A stretch of DNA of 64,000 nt from Hymenobacter telluris (GTDB taxonomy: Bacteria > Bacteroidota > Bacteroidia > Cytophagales > Hymenobacteraceae). Shown piece by piece: positions 15,004 to 23,333 of the stretch; positions within the stretch are counted from its first letter, which is position 1; each line of letters starts with the position of its first letter. The DNA lies in the NCBI RefSeq assembly GCF_017313265.1, contig NZ_JAFLQZ010000001.1, positions 372,001-436,000 of the forward strand. The letters are read 5' to 3'. The position numbers were made by a program, and so were the translations under genes. The notes under the pieces are model-generated. The model made no database searches, had not been told where the DNA came from, and was given only the letters and a program-made list of their open reading frames with translations.

Positions 15004-16020
15004 CTACTGCCCAGCCAACCGCCGAAACTCGGCTTGTAGTTGAGAGTGAGCAAGTTCAAGAGCGTAAGGCGCGCGCAAAGTGGCTTCGTGAAAATGTAGG
15101 CCCTGCTGCAAGGTAGCGGGCAAGGCGGCATTGGGGAGTTGCGTTAGGTCGCCCAGCGAAAAGGCCTGTTGATGCGCGTGTACGTAGTCGGCTAGGTGGC
15201 GCTGGTTTTCCACGTAATACCCCGTCAGAGCAGCGCGGCCCAGTATCAGGCTTTCAATCAGGACTGTGCTGGCGGGGCAAACCACCACCTGGTAGCGCAG
15301 CAGCAAGGTTACAAGAGCTTCGGCCGGAATATTCCGATGCACTTCAATGCGGCCAGTGGTATGTTGAGCTAGAATTTCAGTTAGCGCAGCTTGTTCATTG
15401 AAAGCGCCACCCAGCACTACTCCAATCTGCTGAATAGCTGGCAAGGCTAGCAATGCCGTGAGCATACGGGTGGTAACTTGCTGAGGGTCAGCACCGCCAA
15501 AGCATAAAAGTACGTTGCTAATGGGAACCGGGGCGGCCGTAGGCGCCAAAGCGTGCCGCAAAAAAGCCGGGCGAAGCAAAGAGAAGCCAGGCCCCAGGCA
15601 GTAACGCGTGCCAGGCAGCGCCGAATAGTTACAGGGCGTTACGCCAGGGGAGTGGTTGATGATCAGGTCGGCAACAAAAGAGGTAGCGTGCAAGTCATCA
15701 ATGCAAACCAACCGGCAGCCCGCATTTTTGATGATTTCTTGATACGCACGGTCGAAGTGGTAACCGTCCAGTACCACAATGTCGGAGGCTTGAAGCACCG
15801 AACTGCTCAGATAATGCGCCTCCGCAAGCCACGGCTGTTCGGGTAATTCAATGAGCGTTACTCCCGCCTGCGCCAGCAGGTTTCGTACCGCTGCCGTTGG
15901 CTGCTGCACCGCGAAATAGCACGGGCCAACTGCTTCTACCACTGCTGCCAACGCCAACGACCGAACCACGTGGCCCAGCCCAATCTGGGCATTGCCATCA
16001 GCCCGAAAAATAATACGCAT
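15004..16020 (-). CDS. pseG: UDP-2,4-diacetamido-2,4,6-trideoxy-beta-L-altropyranose hydrolase (PseG)
   Basis: The enzyme removes UDP from the diacetamido sugar to give 6-deoxy-AltdiNAc, the substrate of PseI. The 338-residue protein has a GT-B fold like MurG. The N-terminus MRIIFRADGNAQIGLGHVVRSLALA contains the Asp and Gly-His signature of PseG, VCIDDLHA follows, and the second domain begins at VLLCFGGADPQQVT. It lies 11 bp after pseF, so the two are probably translated from one message. Confidence 0.92.
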   Translation of the reverse strand: MRIIFRADGNAQIGLGHVVRSLALAAVVEAVGPCYFAVQQPTAAVRNLLAQAGVTLIELPEQPWLAEAHYLSSSVLQASDIVVLDGYHFDRAYQEIIKNAGCRLVCIDDLHATSFVADLIINHSPGVTPCNYSALPGTRYCLGPGFSLLRPAFLRHALAPTAAPVPISNVLLCFGGADPQQVTTRMLTALLALPAIQQIGVVLGGAFNEQAALTEILAQHTTGRIEVHRNIPAEALVTLLLRYQVVVCPASTVLIESLILGRAALTGYYVENQRHLADYVHAHQQAFSLGDLTQLPNAALPATLQQGLHFHEATLRAPYALELAHSQLQAEFRRLAGQ

Positions 16021-16031
16021 CAGAACGCTGC

Positions 16032-16772
16032 TTAGGAAAAATCGTATTTCTTCTGCTCGATTTGGGCATTGATGGCCGCCACTTCCGGGTGGGCTTCCAG
16101 CAGCGCAATCAACTCATCCGCCGACAGGGCATCGGCGTGATATTGCGCTAATAGCACCTCTAGCAACTGGAAGTCTTCGGCTGTGTCCAGCGTTACGCGG
16201 AAACGACTGGCATCGGGCTCCCGTACGGCGTGCGCGAAATGGACCTGGCCAGACCGATTCTGGTGAATGTAGGGCGTCACATGCTCCCGGTCGGAGGCGC
16301 TGGTAGCGTGCTGCTGCGCCTCAGCCAATAGCGCATACGAGAACACTTCAAAATCGAGCCCGCGCGGAAACGTCCGGATTAAGCCGTTGGAGAGGTAAAG
16401 GTGTGAGTCGGCGGCGGCTACGTAGCGCTGCACTTCCGCACCAATCAAGCGCCCATCCAACAAAGGGCAGTCCGACGTGACGCGCACCACCACATCCAGT
16501 CCGAAGTGCGTTGCCGTAGCAAAGTAGCGGCTTAGTACGTCATCTACCTCGCCCCGAAAACAGGGTATGTTCAGTTGGCGCGCCAGTTCCACAATGGCGT
16601 CGTCGGCGGGGAGGGTGGTGGTAGCAATATAGACCGGCAGCCCACTGGTTTCAAGCCGGCGCACATGGTATTCCAAGATAGAAGTGCCGCGGATGGTGCG
16701 CAGTACTTTGCCGGGTAGACGCGTGCTCCCCATCCGGGCCTGGGTGATGATGCCAATACGAGGACTATGCAT
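16032..16772 (-). CDS. pseF: Pseudaminic acid cytidylyltransferase (PseF)
   Basis: The enzyme activates pseudaminic acid with CTP to CMP-Pse, the donor for glycosyltransferases. I start at ATG 16770-16772 (MHSPRIGIITQARMGSTRLPG), 246 residues, overlapping the end of pseC by 8 bp. The nucleotidyltransferase signature is ARMGSTRLPGKVL, followed by VRVTSDCPLLD and SDREHVTPYI. It belongs to the SpsF-like branch often labelled glycosyltransferase family protein, and pathway context identifies it as the cytidylyltransferase. There is no fused methyltransferase or acyltransferase domain. Confidence 0.9.
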   Translation of the reverse strand: MHSPRIGIITQARMGSTRLPGKVLRTIRGTSILEYHVRRLETSGLPVYIATTTLPADDAIVELARQLNIPCFRGEVDDVLSRYFATATHFGLDVVVRVTSDCPLLDGRLIGAEVQRYVAAADSHLYLSNGLIRTFPRGLDFEVFSYALLAEAQQHATSASDREHVTPYIHQNRSGQVHFAHAVREPDASRFRVTLDTAEDFQLLEVLLAQYHADALSADELIALLEAHPEVAAINAQIEQKKYDFS

Positions 16773-17931
16773 GGCAAAACTCCTTGATGCAGGCAATAAC
16801 GTATTCCTGCTCGGCATCGGTGAGCGAAGGGAAAAGCGGAATACTCAGGCAGTGTGCGTAATACTGCTCGGCCAATGGGAAGTCGCCTGGCTGCCAGCCC
16901 AGTCCCTGGTAATACGGCATGGTATGCACCGGAATGTAGTGCACCTGCGCGTAGATGTTTTTAGCTCGCAACGCATCATAGAGCCCTTTGCGGTTTTCCA
17001 CCTGAATGACGTACAAGTGATACGCGTGGCCGGGGGCACCTGCCAGGGGGCGGATGGAGGCCAGGCCGGCAAAAGCTGCGTCGTAGCGCGCGGCCAACGT
17101 ACGGCGGCGCGCCAGGCCCTCTTCGGCGCGGTTGAGTTGGCTGATACCCAGGGCGCATAGCATGTCGGGCATGCGGTAATTGTAGCCGAGTTCCTGCATT
17201 TCCATGTACCAGCCACCTTCGTTGCGGTGCATCTGGGCGGGGTCTTTGGTGATGCCGTGCGTGCGAAGCTTTAGCAGTTCCTGGTACAGATCTTCGCGGT
17301 TGGTGGTAATCATGCCGCCTTCGCCGGTGGCAATGTGCTTGACGGGGTGGAAGCTAAAGATGGCCAAATCGGCAAACTGCCCGTTGCCGCACCGCTGCTC
17401 CTGCCCTTGAGAATCCGTAAAGAAGCCGCCCGGCGCGTGGCAAGCATCCTCGATAATCCAGAGTCCGAACTCGTCGGCCAGCTTGCGCGCTTCTTCCAGA
17501 TTCACTGGCAATCCGGCAAAATCCACCGGAATCAGGCCGTGAAAGTGGCCTTTCGGGTGGCTTTCCAGCAACTGGCGTACAGCCTTTAAGTCAATTAAAG
17601 CTGTATTTGGGTCAATATCAGCGAAATAGACCTCTCCACCGCAGTAACGCACACAGTTGGCCGATGCCGCAAAGGTGATGGGCGTAGTAATAACTCGTTG
17701 GCCCGGTTGCACCCCCAGCGCCAGCGCGCACAGATGCAGCGCCGCCGTGCCGTTGCTAACCGCCACGGCATACTTTACTCCAATATAGGCGGCAAACTTC
17801 TCTTCAAATTCGCCCACTTTCGGGCCTTGCGTGAGGTAGTCGGAATGCAGGGTTTCCACCACGGCTTGCACGTCGGCTTCGGTGATGTGCTGGCGGCCGT
17901 AGGCAATGGGGTGAGTGGGGGAGAAGAGCAT
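16765..17931 (-). CDS. pseC: UDP-4-amino-4,6-dideoxy-N-acetyl-beta-L-altrosamine transaminase (PseC)
   Basis: A PLP-dependent aminotransferase of the DegT/DnrJ/EryC1 family that adds the 4-amino group in step two of the Pse pathway. I use the ATG 17929-17931 (MLFSPTHPIAYGRQHI, 388 residues), because the -7 promoter element overlaps the more upstream TTG. Motifs are AVSNGTAALHL (substrate/PLP site), EDACHAPGG, and Lys198 in HPVKHIATGEGG as the Schiff-base lysine. It heads the minus-strand pse operon (C-F-G-H-MaoC-DUF4328-I). Confidence 0.94.
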   Translation of the reverse strand: MLFSPTHPIAYGRQHITEADVQAVVETLHSDYLTQGPKVGEFEEKFAAYIGVKYAVAVSNGTAALHLCALALGVQPGQRVITTPITFAASANCVRYCGGEVYFADIDPNTALIDLKAVRQLLESHPKGHFHGLIPVDFAGLPVNLEEARKLADEFGLWIIEDACHAPGGFFTDSQGQEQRCGNGQFADLAIFSFHPVKHIATGEGGMITTNREDLYQELLKLRTHGITKDPAQMHRNEGGWYMEMQELGYNYRMPDMLCALGISQLNRAEEGLARRRTLAARYDAAFAGLASIRPLAGAPGHAYHLYVIQVENRKGLYDALRAKNIYAQVHYIPVHTMPYYQGLGWQPGDFPLAEQYYAHCLSIPLFPSLTDAEQEYVIACIKEFCHA

Positions 17932-17949
17932 GCAATTATTGAGTTTCGA

Positions 17950-17957
17950 CAAAGGTA
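17950..17957 (-). promoter_or_regulatory. Likely -7 element of the pse operon promoter
   Basis: TACCTTTG on the minus strand matches the Bacteroidota -7 consensus and lies 18 bases before the pseC ATG, implying a very short 5' leader of about 10-12 bases. A clear -33 TTTG is not present at the expected distance, so the promoter may be weak or activator-dependent. Confidence 0.55.
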
Positions 17958-18090
17958 AATATCTGAGCAGTTGCTATGGCGGTTTGCTGAACCTGACCTG
18001 ATATCTGTATAACTTGCGGCGGCAATGTTCAATTTAAGCGTGATTTTTAGGTCATTCTGGATATTGTAGTGTTTAATAATCCAACTTAGC

Positions 18091-20166
18091 GTGAAAAGAA
18101 TTTTTACTCTGCTTGGCTGCTTGCTCAGCCTTACCGCCTATAGCCAACGGGAAGCTCAAAATTGGTTGTTTGGTTCAAATTGCGGCCTCCGCTTTGGTGG
18201 AAGCAATCCTGTTGCGTTAACTACAGGTCAGTTGAGCAGTTACGAGGCTTGTGCCTCAATTTCTGATGCCAGCGGAAATCTGTTGTTCTATACTAATGCT
18301 GAAGCAATTTGGGATAAAAACCATGTGCTAATGCCGAGCAGCACCACCCTGATGGGGCACACGTCTGCCACTCAAGGTGCTCTTATTGTGCGTGAGCCGG
18401 GCAGCAGTACGCGCTATTATGTATTTACCGTAGATGCTTGTGATAATCTACTGGTTGGTGGCCTTCATTACTCGTTTGTTGATGTAAGCTTACGGAATGG
18501 AGCAGGAGGAGTAGTGCTGCCTCTTAATACAACGGTTCCTACTCCATCAGCAAACGGTAGGCTCACCGAAAAATTAACAGCTATACAACACGCTAACGGC
18601 CGGGATACGTGGGTGTTGGTGCACGAGTGGCAGGGCAATGGCTTTTTCGCCTTCTTGGTAAGCCCAACTGGTATTGCTGGCACCGCCGTAGTGAGCCGGG
18701 TTGGTACGGTGCACCAAGGCGGTGGTGGCACGTTCGGCAACGCTAATTCCGTGGGGTACATGAAGGCGTCTCCCGATGGGAGCCTGCTGGGTGTAGCAAC
18801 CCGCGACGCCGGCCTAGAGCTGTTTAATTTCAATAATTCCACCGGGCAAGTCAGCAATGCCCGCCAGCTCTACACGGGTAGTACATTTGATAGAACGTAT
18901 GGAGTAGCCTTTTCTCCTGATAACACCAAGCTGTACACTACCGACCTGGCAAACGGAATCTATCAGTACAATTTGAGCAGCGCTACTCCGGCTTCAACGC
19001 GGCAAAACATCGGCTCATTATTCGGCTATCCTACTAGTGCCTTACAACTTGGCCCCGACGGCCGTATTTATGTGGCATTGCTTCAAAGTCCTACAATGGG
19101 GGTAATTGCCAATCCTAATGCCCTTGGGCTAGCCTGCGGCTATACAACTGGTTCTGTGGTAGCAGGTGGCCTGTGTCAAGTAGGTTTGCCCAACTTTCCT
19201 AATAGCTTTTCTCAGCAGATAACAACGGCTACTGTTTCGGCGCCAGCAGTTTGCGTGGGCGCAGCAAGTTCTTTCTCCGTTGCGCTGTCGCCTGTTACGC
19301 CAGTAGCTACGCACGTTTGGAATTTTGGTGACCCGAGTTCAGGGGCGGCTAATACGGGTACTGGTGCCACTCCAACCCACACCTACGCAGCCGCTGGTAC
19401 CTATACGGTTACCGTCACGACAACCTTGCCAGGAAATGCTAGTCCTATTATCACCACTCAGACGGTAACTGTCAATCAACTGCCCGTTGTTTCAATAGGG
19501 GCGCCGGCACAATCTATTTGCCCTGGCCAAACGCTAGTGCTCACAACCAGTACGCAGCCAACAGGGAGTACGTTCCGGTGGCAGGATGCTTCTACCGGTA
19601 CTTCTTTGGTGGTCACGCAGCCTGGTATTTATTCAGTAACGGTAACGTCGCCGCAAGGCTGCTCTGCTCAGGCAACTACCACAATTTCTTTGCAGGCAGC
19701 GCCCACAGTGCGCCTTGGGGCCGATACCACCGCCTGCTTGAGTGCGCCTTTGGTATTACGGGCTAATGCGCAGCCGGCGGGAGCTACCTATCGGTGGCAA
19801 GACAACTCAACTAACAGCACATTTATGGTGCAAGCTGCGGGTACTTACGCAGTGGAAGTAACGTTGTCAGGCGGTTGCACAGGGCGCGACGAAATTGTAG
19901 TGCGTGACGCGCAGTGCCCGTTCAAGATTCCTAATATTATCACGCCCAACGGAGATACTAAAAACGATGCCTTCGCGCTGAAAGGATTGAATCCACGAAA
20001 CTGGAGCATCGAAATTTACAATCGTTGGGGCCGCCGCGTGTACCAAACGGCTGCTTATGATAACTCCTGGAACGCGGCCGGGCAGTCTGCGGGTATATAC
20101 TACTACATGCTCCACAATGCACAGACCGGTCAGCACTACAAAGGCTGGGTGGAAGTGATACGCTAA
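18091..20166 (+). CDS. Secreted protein with PKD domain and T9SS type B (CHU_C) sorting tail
   Basis: This 691-residue protein starts at a GTG (18091) with signal peptide MKRIFTLLGCLLSLTAYSQ. Residues about 20-370 form a beta-propeller-like region (NWLFGSNCGLRFGG, EACASISDASGNLLFYTN, PDGRIYVALL). A PKD domain follows (HVWNFGDPSS, THTYAAAGTYTVTVTT), then two Ig-like repeats (TFRWQDAS, TYRWQDNS). The C-terminal NIITPNGDTKNDAF ... IEIYNRWGRRVYQ ... AGIYYYML is the gliding-motility-associated type B T9SS signal. It is the only plus-strand gene inside the pse block, is somewhat AT-richer than its neighbours, and separates pseB from pseC. Confidence 0.9.
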   Translation: MKRIFTLLGCLLSLTAYSQREAQNWLFGSNCGLRFGGSNPVALTTGQLSSYEACASISDASGNLLFYTNAEAIWDKNHVLMPSSTTLMGHTSATQGALIVREPGSSTRYYVFTVDACDNLLVGGLHYSFVDVSLRNGAGGVVLPLNTTVPTPSANGRLTEKLTAIQHANGRDTWVLVHEWQGNGFFAFLVSPTGIAGTAVVSRVGTVHQGGGGTFGNANSVGYMKASPDGSLLGVATRDAGLELFNFNNSTGQVSNARQLYTGSTFDRTYGVAFSPDNTKLYTTDLANGIYQYNLSSATPASTRQNIGSLFGYPTSALQLGPDGRIYVALLQSPTMGVIANPNALGLACGYTTGSVVAGGLCQVGLPNFPNSFSQQITTATVSAPAVCVGAASSFSVALSPVTPVATHVWNFGDPSSGAANTGTGATPTHTYAAAGTYTVTVTTTLPGNASPIITTQTVTVNQLPVVSIGAPAQSICPGQTLVLTTSTQPTGSTFRWQDASTGTSLVVTQPGIYSVTVTSPQGCSAQATTTISLQAAPTVRLGADTTACLSAPLVLRANAQPAGATYRWQDNSTNSTFMVQAAGTYAVEVTLSGGCTGRDEIVVRDAQCPFKIPNIITPNGDTKNDAFALKGLNPRNWSIEIYNRWGRRVYQTAAYDNSWNAAGQSAGIYYYMLHNAQTGQHYKGWVEVIR

Positions 20167-20189
20167 CAGAAACGGATAGGCCTGCAATC

Positions 20190-20234
20190 AAGAAAAAGCC
20201 CACTGCGTTCAATGAATGCAGTGGGCTTTTTCTT
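20190..20234. terminator. Bidirectional terminator between convergent genes
   Basis: A perfect 17-bp inverted repeat (AAGAAAAAGCCCACTGC, 20190-20206, with 20218-20234) around an 11-base loop, with an A-run on one side and a T-run on the other. It can end transcription of the T9SS type B gene from the left and of pseB from the right. Confidence 0.92.
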
Positions 20235-20250
20235 ATTAATTGTGGTGGTA

Positions 20251-21270
20251 TTACACTTCAAAATCTGCGTCTACGTGCAGCCGGATTTCCTCGCGGATCT
20301 GCTCGGCAGACAGCCAATGGTCGTTGTTAGCGGAATCGTAATGGAAGCCCAGCGGCATGCGTTTGCCACCGAAATGCGCTATGAATTCATCTACGCTCCA
20401 TTGCGGCGTAGACGGCAGAATGACGTAATACCTGTCGAGCTCGATAGTGCTTAGCGCGTCGGTTTCGGTTATCATTTCCTCGTGCAGCTTCTCGCCAGGG
20501 CGAATCCCCACGATTTCCTGCCGGCAGTTTGGGCCGATGGCTTCGGCTACTTCCGTGATTTTGTAGCTCGGAATCTTTGGTACGAAAATCTCGCCGCCCC
20601 AGCTGTGCTCCAGCGCATACAGCACTAAATCCACGCCTTCTTCCAAGGAGATGTTGAAGCGTGTCATGTCGGGGTGGGTGATGGGCAACACGCCGGAGTG
20701 GCGCTGTTGCAGGAAAAACGGCACCACCGACCCGCGGGAGCCAATTACGTTGCCGTAGCGCACCACCGAAAAGCGCAGGTCACGGGCGCCTTTCATATTG
20801 TTGGCAGCCACAAACAGCTTATCGGAGCAGAGCTTGGTGGCGCCGTACAGGTTGATGGGGGCGGCAGCTTTATCAGTGCTCAGCGCTACCACTTCTTTCA
20901 CGCCACAGTCCAGCGCGGCGTTTATCACGTTTTCGGCCCCGAAGATGTTGGTTTTGATGCACTCCATGGGGTTATACTCGGCGGCGGGCACTTGCTTGAG
21001 GGCGGCAGCGTGCACAATAATGTCTACCCCTTCGCAAGCCCGTTTCAGCCGGTCCGCATCCCGCACGTCGCCAATAAAATAGCGGATAGCCGGATACTTG
21101 CTCTGCGGAAACGTCTGCGACATTTCGTACTGCTTCAACTCGTCGCGCGAGTACACTACCAGCCGTCGCACCTGCGGAAACTTATCGAACACAGTCTGCA
21201 CAAACTGTTTGCCGAACGAACCGGTGCCGCCGGTTACCAGAATAGATTTATGATTGAGGTCGAGAGCCAT
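20251..21270 (-). CDS. pseB: UDP-N-acetylglucosamine 4,6-dehydratase, inverting (PseB)
   Basis: The first enzyme of the pseudaminic acid pathway: it dehydrates UDP-GlcNAc at C4/C6 and inverts C5. The 339-residue short-chain dehydrogenase fold has NADP-binding TGGTGSFG at 13-20. The active-site set is STDKAAAPINLYGATK, giving Asp133, Lys134 and Tyr142, which line up one residue off the known FlaA1 catalytic residues. It has its own -7 element at 21327-21334 and its own terminator, so it is transcribed separately from pseC-I. Confidence 0.95.
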   Translation of the reverse strand: MALDLNHKSILVTGGTGSFGKQFVQTVFDKFPQVRRLVVYSRDELKQYEMSQTFPQSKYPAIRYFIGDVRDADRLKRACEGVDIIVHAAALKQVPAAEYNPMECIKTNIFGAENVINAALDCGVKEVVALSTDKAAAPINLYGATKLCSDKLFVAANNMKGARDLRFSVVRYGNVIGSRGSVVPFFLQQRHSGVLPITHPDMTRFNISLEEGVDLVLYALEHSWGGEIFVPKIPSYKITEVAEAIGPNCRQEIVGIRPGEKLHEEMITETDALSTIELDRYYVILPSTPQWSVDEFIAHFGGKRMPLGFHYDSANNDHWLSAEQIREEIRLHVDADFEV

Positions 21271-21275
21271 TAAAA

Positions 21276-21423
21276 AGAAGCCAGGAGTTAGAAGCCAGGA
21301 GCTAGTAGGAGACAGGAGAGGAGGCGCAAAGGTAAGGGTACTTGGGTAGTGCGGAAAGATGGGATACGAAGGAGAAAATATGGCTCCTGACTCCCTGCTC
21401 CTAACTTCGAGCTCCTAGCTTCT
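21276..21423. repeat. Imperfect inverted repeat of AGGAG words flanking the pseB promoter
   Basis: The left arm at about 21276-21318 (AGAAGCCAGGAGTTAGAAGC...) and the right arm at about 21381-21423 (GGCTCCTGACTCCCTGCTCC...) are imperfect reverse complements built of GAAGCCAGGAG/CTCCTGGCTTC words. The loop contains the predicted pseB -7 element. The right arm contains the TAG stop codon (21415-21417) of the glycosyltransferase gene; the left arm ends 5 bp before the pseB ATG. Confidence 0.78.
21327..21334 (-). promoter_or_regulatory. Likely -7 element of the pseB promoter
   Basis: TACCTTTG on the minus strand, with a TTTCC at about 18 bases upstream as an imperfect -33. The predicted transcript start lies about 50 bases before the pseB ATG. 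Confidence 0.55.
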
Positions 21424-22728
21424 CTTCACCAGCTTCACCAGCTGCTCGGTAAGGGAGCGGCGGGAGTAGCGGGCGTGGCTTAGGGCCGGTAGGTCGAGGT
21501 TGGGATTAACGCGCCACTGGGCCACGAGCGTTTCCAGGCACTCCAGCATGTCCTCGTAGGCGTCGTAGGGCCAGGCGCGGCCGGCGCCGCACTCTTGCAG
21601 CAGGTTGTCGGCATCGGAGCCGGTGGGCCCCACGCAGATGATGGGCTTGTTGGCGGCCAGGTACTCGAACACTTTGCCCGGCAGGATACCGAAGTTGTGG
21701 GCCACATCCGGAATGGCCATCAGCAGCACGGTGGAGCGCAGCAGAAACCCCACCGATTCGTCGTGCGGTACGAACGGCAGCAGCTCGGTAGCGTCGTTGA
21801 GGCCGGCGGCAGTAAGCTGGCGCTGCACGCCCTCGGCTACTTTGCCCACGAAGCGCAGCCGGAGCGGCACCTCGGGGTGGCGGCGGCGGCACTCCGCTAC
21901 GGCGCTCAGCAGCAGCTCGATATGGTAAGTTTCGGAAATGGTGCCCGTATGCGTAATCAGCAGCGCATCGGTGGGCGGGGAGGAGGGAAGCAGGAAGTCA
22001 CTCTCGTCGTAGCCGTTGGGCAGTACATGAAATTTACTGTCGTGCAGCTTGCCCGATTTGCCCAGGAACAGCCGTTTGGTATCGGCGCTGGTCGTCAGCA
22101 CAATGTCGGCCTGCTCCAGTACCTGCCGCTCGTAGCGGGCGTCGAGCCAGCGGGCTGGCGCGGTTTGGTTTAGCTCGGCCTTGTAGTAAATGTCGGTCCA
22201 AGGGTCGCGCAGGTCGGCCAGCCAGCGCCAGCCGTAGCGGCGTTTCAGCTCCAGCCCAATCAGCTGCGAGGAGTGCGGCGGTGAGCTGGTCAGCACGGCG
22301 TCAAACTGCTCCCCTTGCGCCACCAGGTCGGCTACGGCCTGCAAGGCGTGAGCGTTCCAGCCGCGCCGGGCATCCGGAATAAACAGGTTGCCCCGCACAA
22401 ACTTGAAGGCCCGCTGCACCAGGCTGGTCTTGCTTTCGTTGGCGAAGCCGCCGTAGGGTATTTGCTGCCGTCCGGTCAGTTTCTTGTAGCTCCCAAAGGG
22501 CTCGGAAGTACCCGTCCGAAGCACCCGGACGCTGGCGGGTATTTCGGCGGCTAAAGAATGGTCGAGCACTGGGTACGCGCCGCGCTCCGGGTCCACGGTA
22601 ATCACCGTGGGCTCAACGCCCAGCGCGGGCAGGTGCTTCACAAATTTCAAGCTTCGTTGCACACCCGCCCCTCCGGATGGCGGCCAGTAATACGTAATGA
22701 CGAGCAGGCGGAGCGGACGGTCGGGCAC
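21415..22728 (-). CDS. Glycosyltransferase family 4 protein
   Basis: The open frame extends to 23298 but its upstream part is antisense to the coiled-coil gene. The real N-terminus is PDRPLRLLVITYYWPPSGGAG, so I start at the GTG 22726-22728, giving 437 residues. It has a GT-B fold with the N-terminal PPSGGAGVQRS donor/acceptor loop, LADLRDPWTD, VLPNGYDESDF and a C-terminal EYLAANKPIICVGP block (EX7E-like region of GT4). It probably adds a sugar to a surface glycan. Its stop codon lies in the repeat at 21276-21423. It may be part of the same glycan cluster as pseB downstream. Confidence 0.85.
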   Translation of the reverse strand: MPDRPLRLLVITYYWPPSGGAGVQRSLKFVKHLPALGVEPTVITVDPERGAYPVLDHSLAAEIPASVRVLRTGTSEPFGSYKKLTGRQQIPYGGFANESKTSLVQRAFKFVRGNLFIPDARRGWNAHALQAVADLVAQGEQFDAVLTSSPPHSSQLIGLELKRRYGWRWLADLRDPWTDIYYKAELNQTAPARWLDARYERQVLEQADIVLTTSADTKRLFLGKSGKLHDSKFHVLPNGYDESDFLLPSSPPTDALLITHTGTISETYHIELLLSAVAECRRRHPEVPLRLRFVGKVAEGVQRQLTAAGLNDATELLPFVPHDESVGFLLRSTVLLMAIPDVAHNFGILPGKVFEYLAANKPIICVGPTGSDADNLLQECGAGRAWPYDAYEDMLECLETLVAQWRVNPNLDLPALSHARYSRRSLTEQLVKLVKRS

Positions 22729-22836
22729 GGGAGCAGAACAGGAGGCGTGAAAGTGCGAAGGTACGCAGATGCGGCCTTTCGGGGTTTTCTGGTTACTTTT
22801 GAAGGCTGGACCCGTTTTCAGCTCGTATACCCTCGC

Positions 22837-23283
22837 ATGGCTCCCGACAACTCCGAAATTTTGGCTCTCCTGGCCGACCTGCTTCGCGCCACTGACCGGC
22901 AGACGGAAACCACTACCCGCGCCATTGGGGAGCTGCGCACGGAAATGCGCCAAACCGCCCAGGAAACCAATGCCCGCTTCGAGGCCATCTTCGACCGGTT
23001 TGCCACGGCCGTAGCCGACGGCTTCATCCGGATGGAAAAGAAAATTGACGGCGTAAAAGACGAAGTGGCCGGCGTCAAGCAAGAGGTAGCCGACTTGAAA
23101 AAAGAAGTGGCCGGGGTGAAAGACGAAGTAGCCGGCGTCAAGCAGGAAGTTACGGAGCTGCGCCACGACGTGCAGCAAATAGACCAGCGGCTGGCTCGCG
23201 TGGAAGTAACTCAACCCACTGTGGTTGACGTGATTCGGCGGCTGGAAGTTCTGGAAAATATAGTGTTGAATAAGGCTTCTTAG
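22837..23283 (+). CDS. Heptad-repeat coiled-coil protein of unknown function
   Basis: 148 residues from the ATG 22837-22839 (MAPDNSEILALLADLLRAT). There is no signal peptide or membrane segment. Residues about 65-110 are regular seven-residue units of the type V-K-x-E-V-A-G (KDEVAGVKQEVADLKKEVAG and so on). The DNA shows a 63-bp direct repeat (three heptads) with units starting near 23059 and 23122. The whole chain is predicted helical and acidic/basic alternating. It is 50 bp upstream of ffh on the same strand. I do not recognise a family; it could be a cytoplasmic scaffold or a homo-oligomer. Confidence 0.7.
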   Translation: MAPDNSEILALLADLLRATDRQTETTTRAIGELRTEMRQTAQETNARFEAIFDRFATAVADGFIRMEKKIDGVKDEVAGVKQEVADLKKEVAGVKDEVAGVKQEVTELRHDVQQIDQRLARVEVTQPTVVDVIRRLEVLENIVLNKAS

Positions 23284-23333
23284 CGAGCCAGAAAACAACG
23301 CAGCAACATTTTACATAAGCAGCGCATCAACCG

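Noticed and set aside
10733..21082. Many long plus-strand frames opposite the pse genes
   Set aside because: They mirror high-GC minus-strand genes with clear families and have Gly/His/Val/Arg-biased shadow compositions.
22729..23298. N-terminal extension of the GT4 frame by about 190 codons
   Set aside because: This part is antisense to the heptad coiled-coil gene, and the glycosyltransferase fold begins at the GTG 22728.
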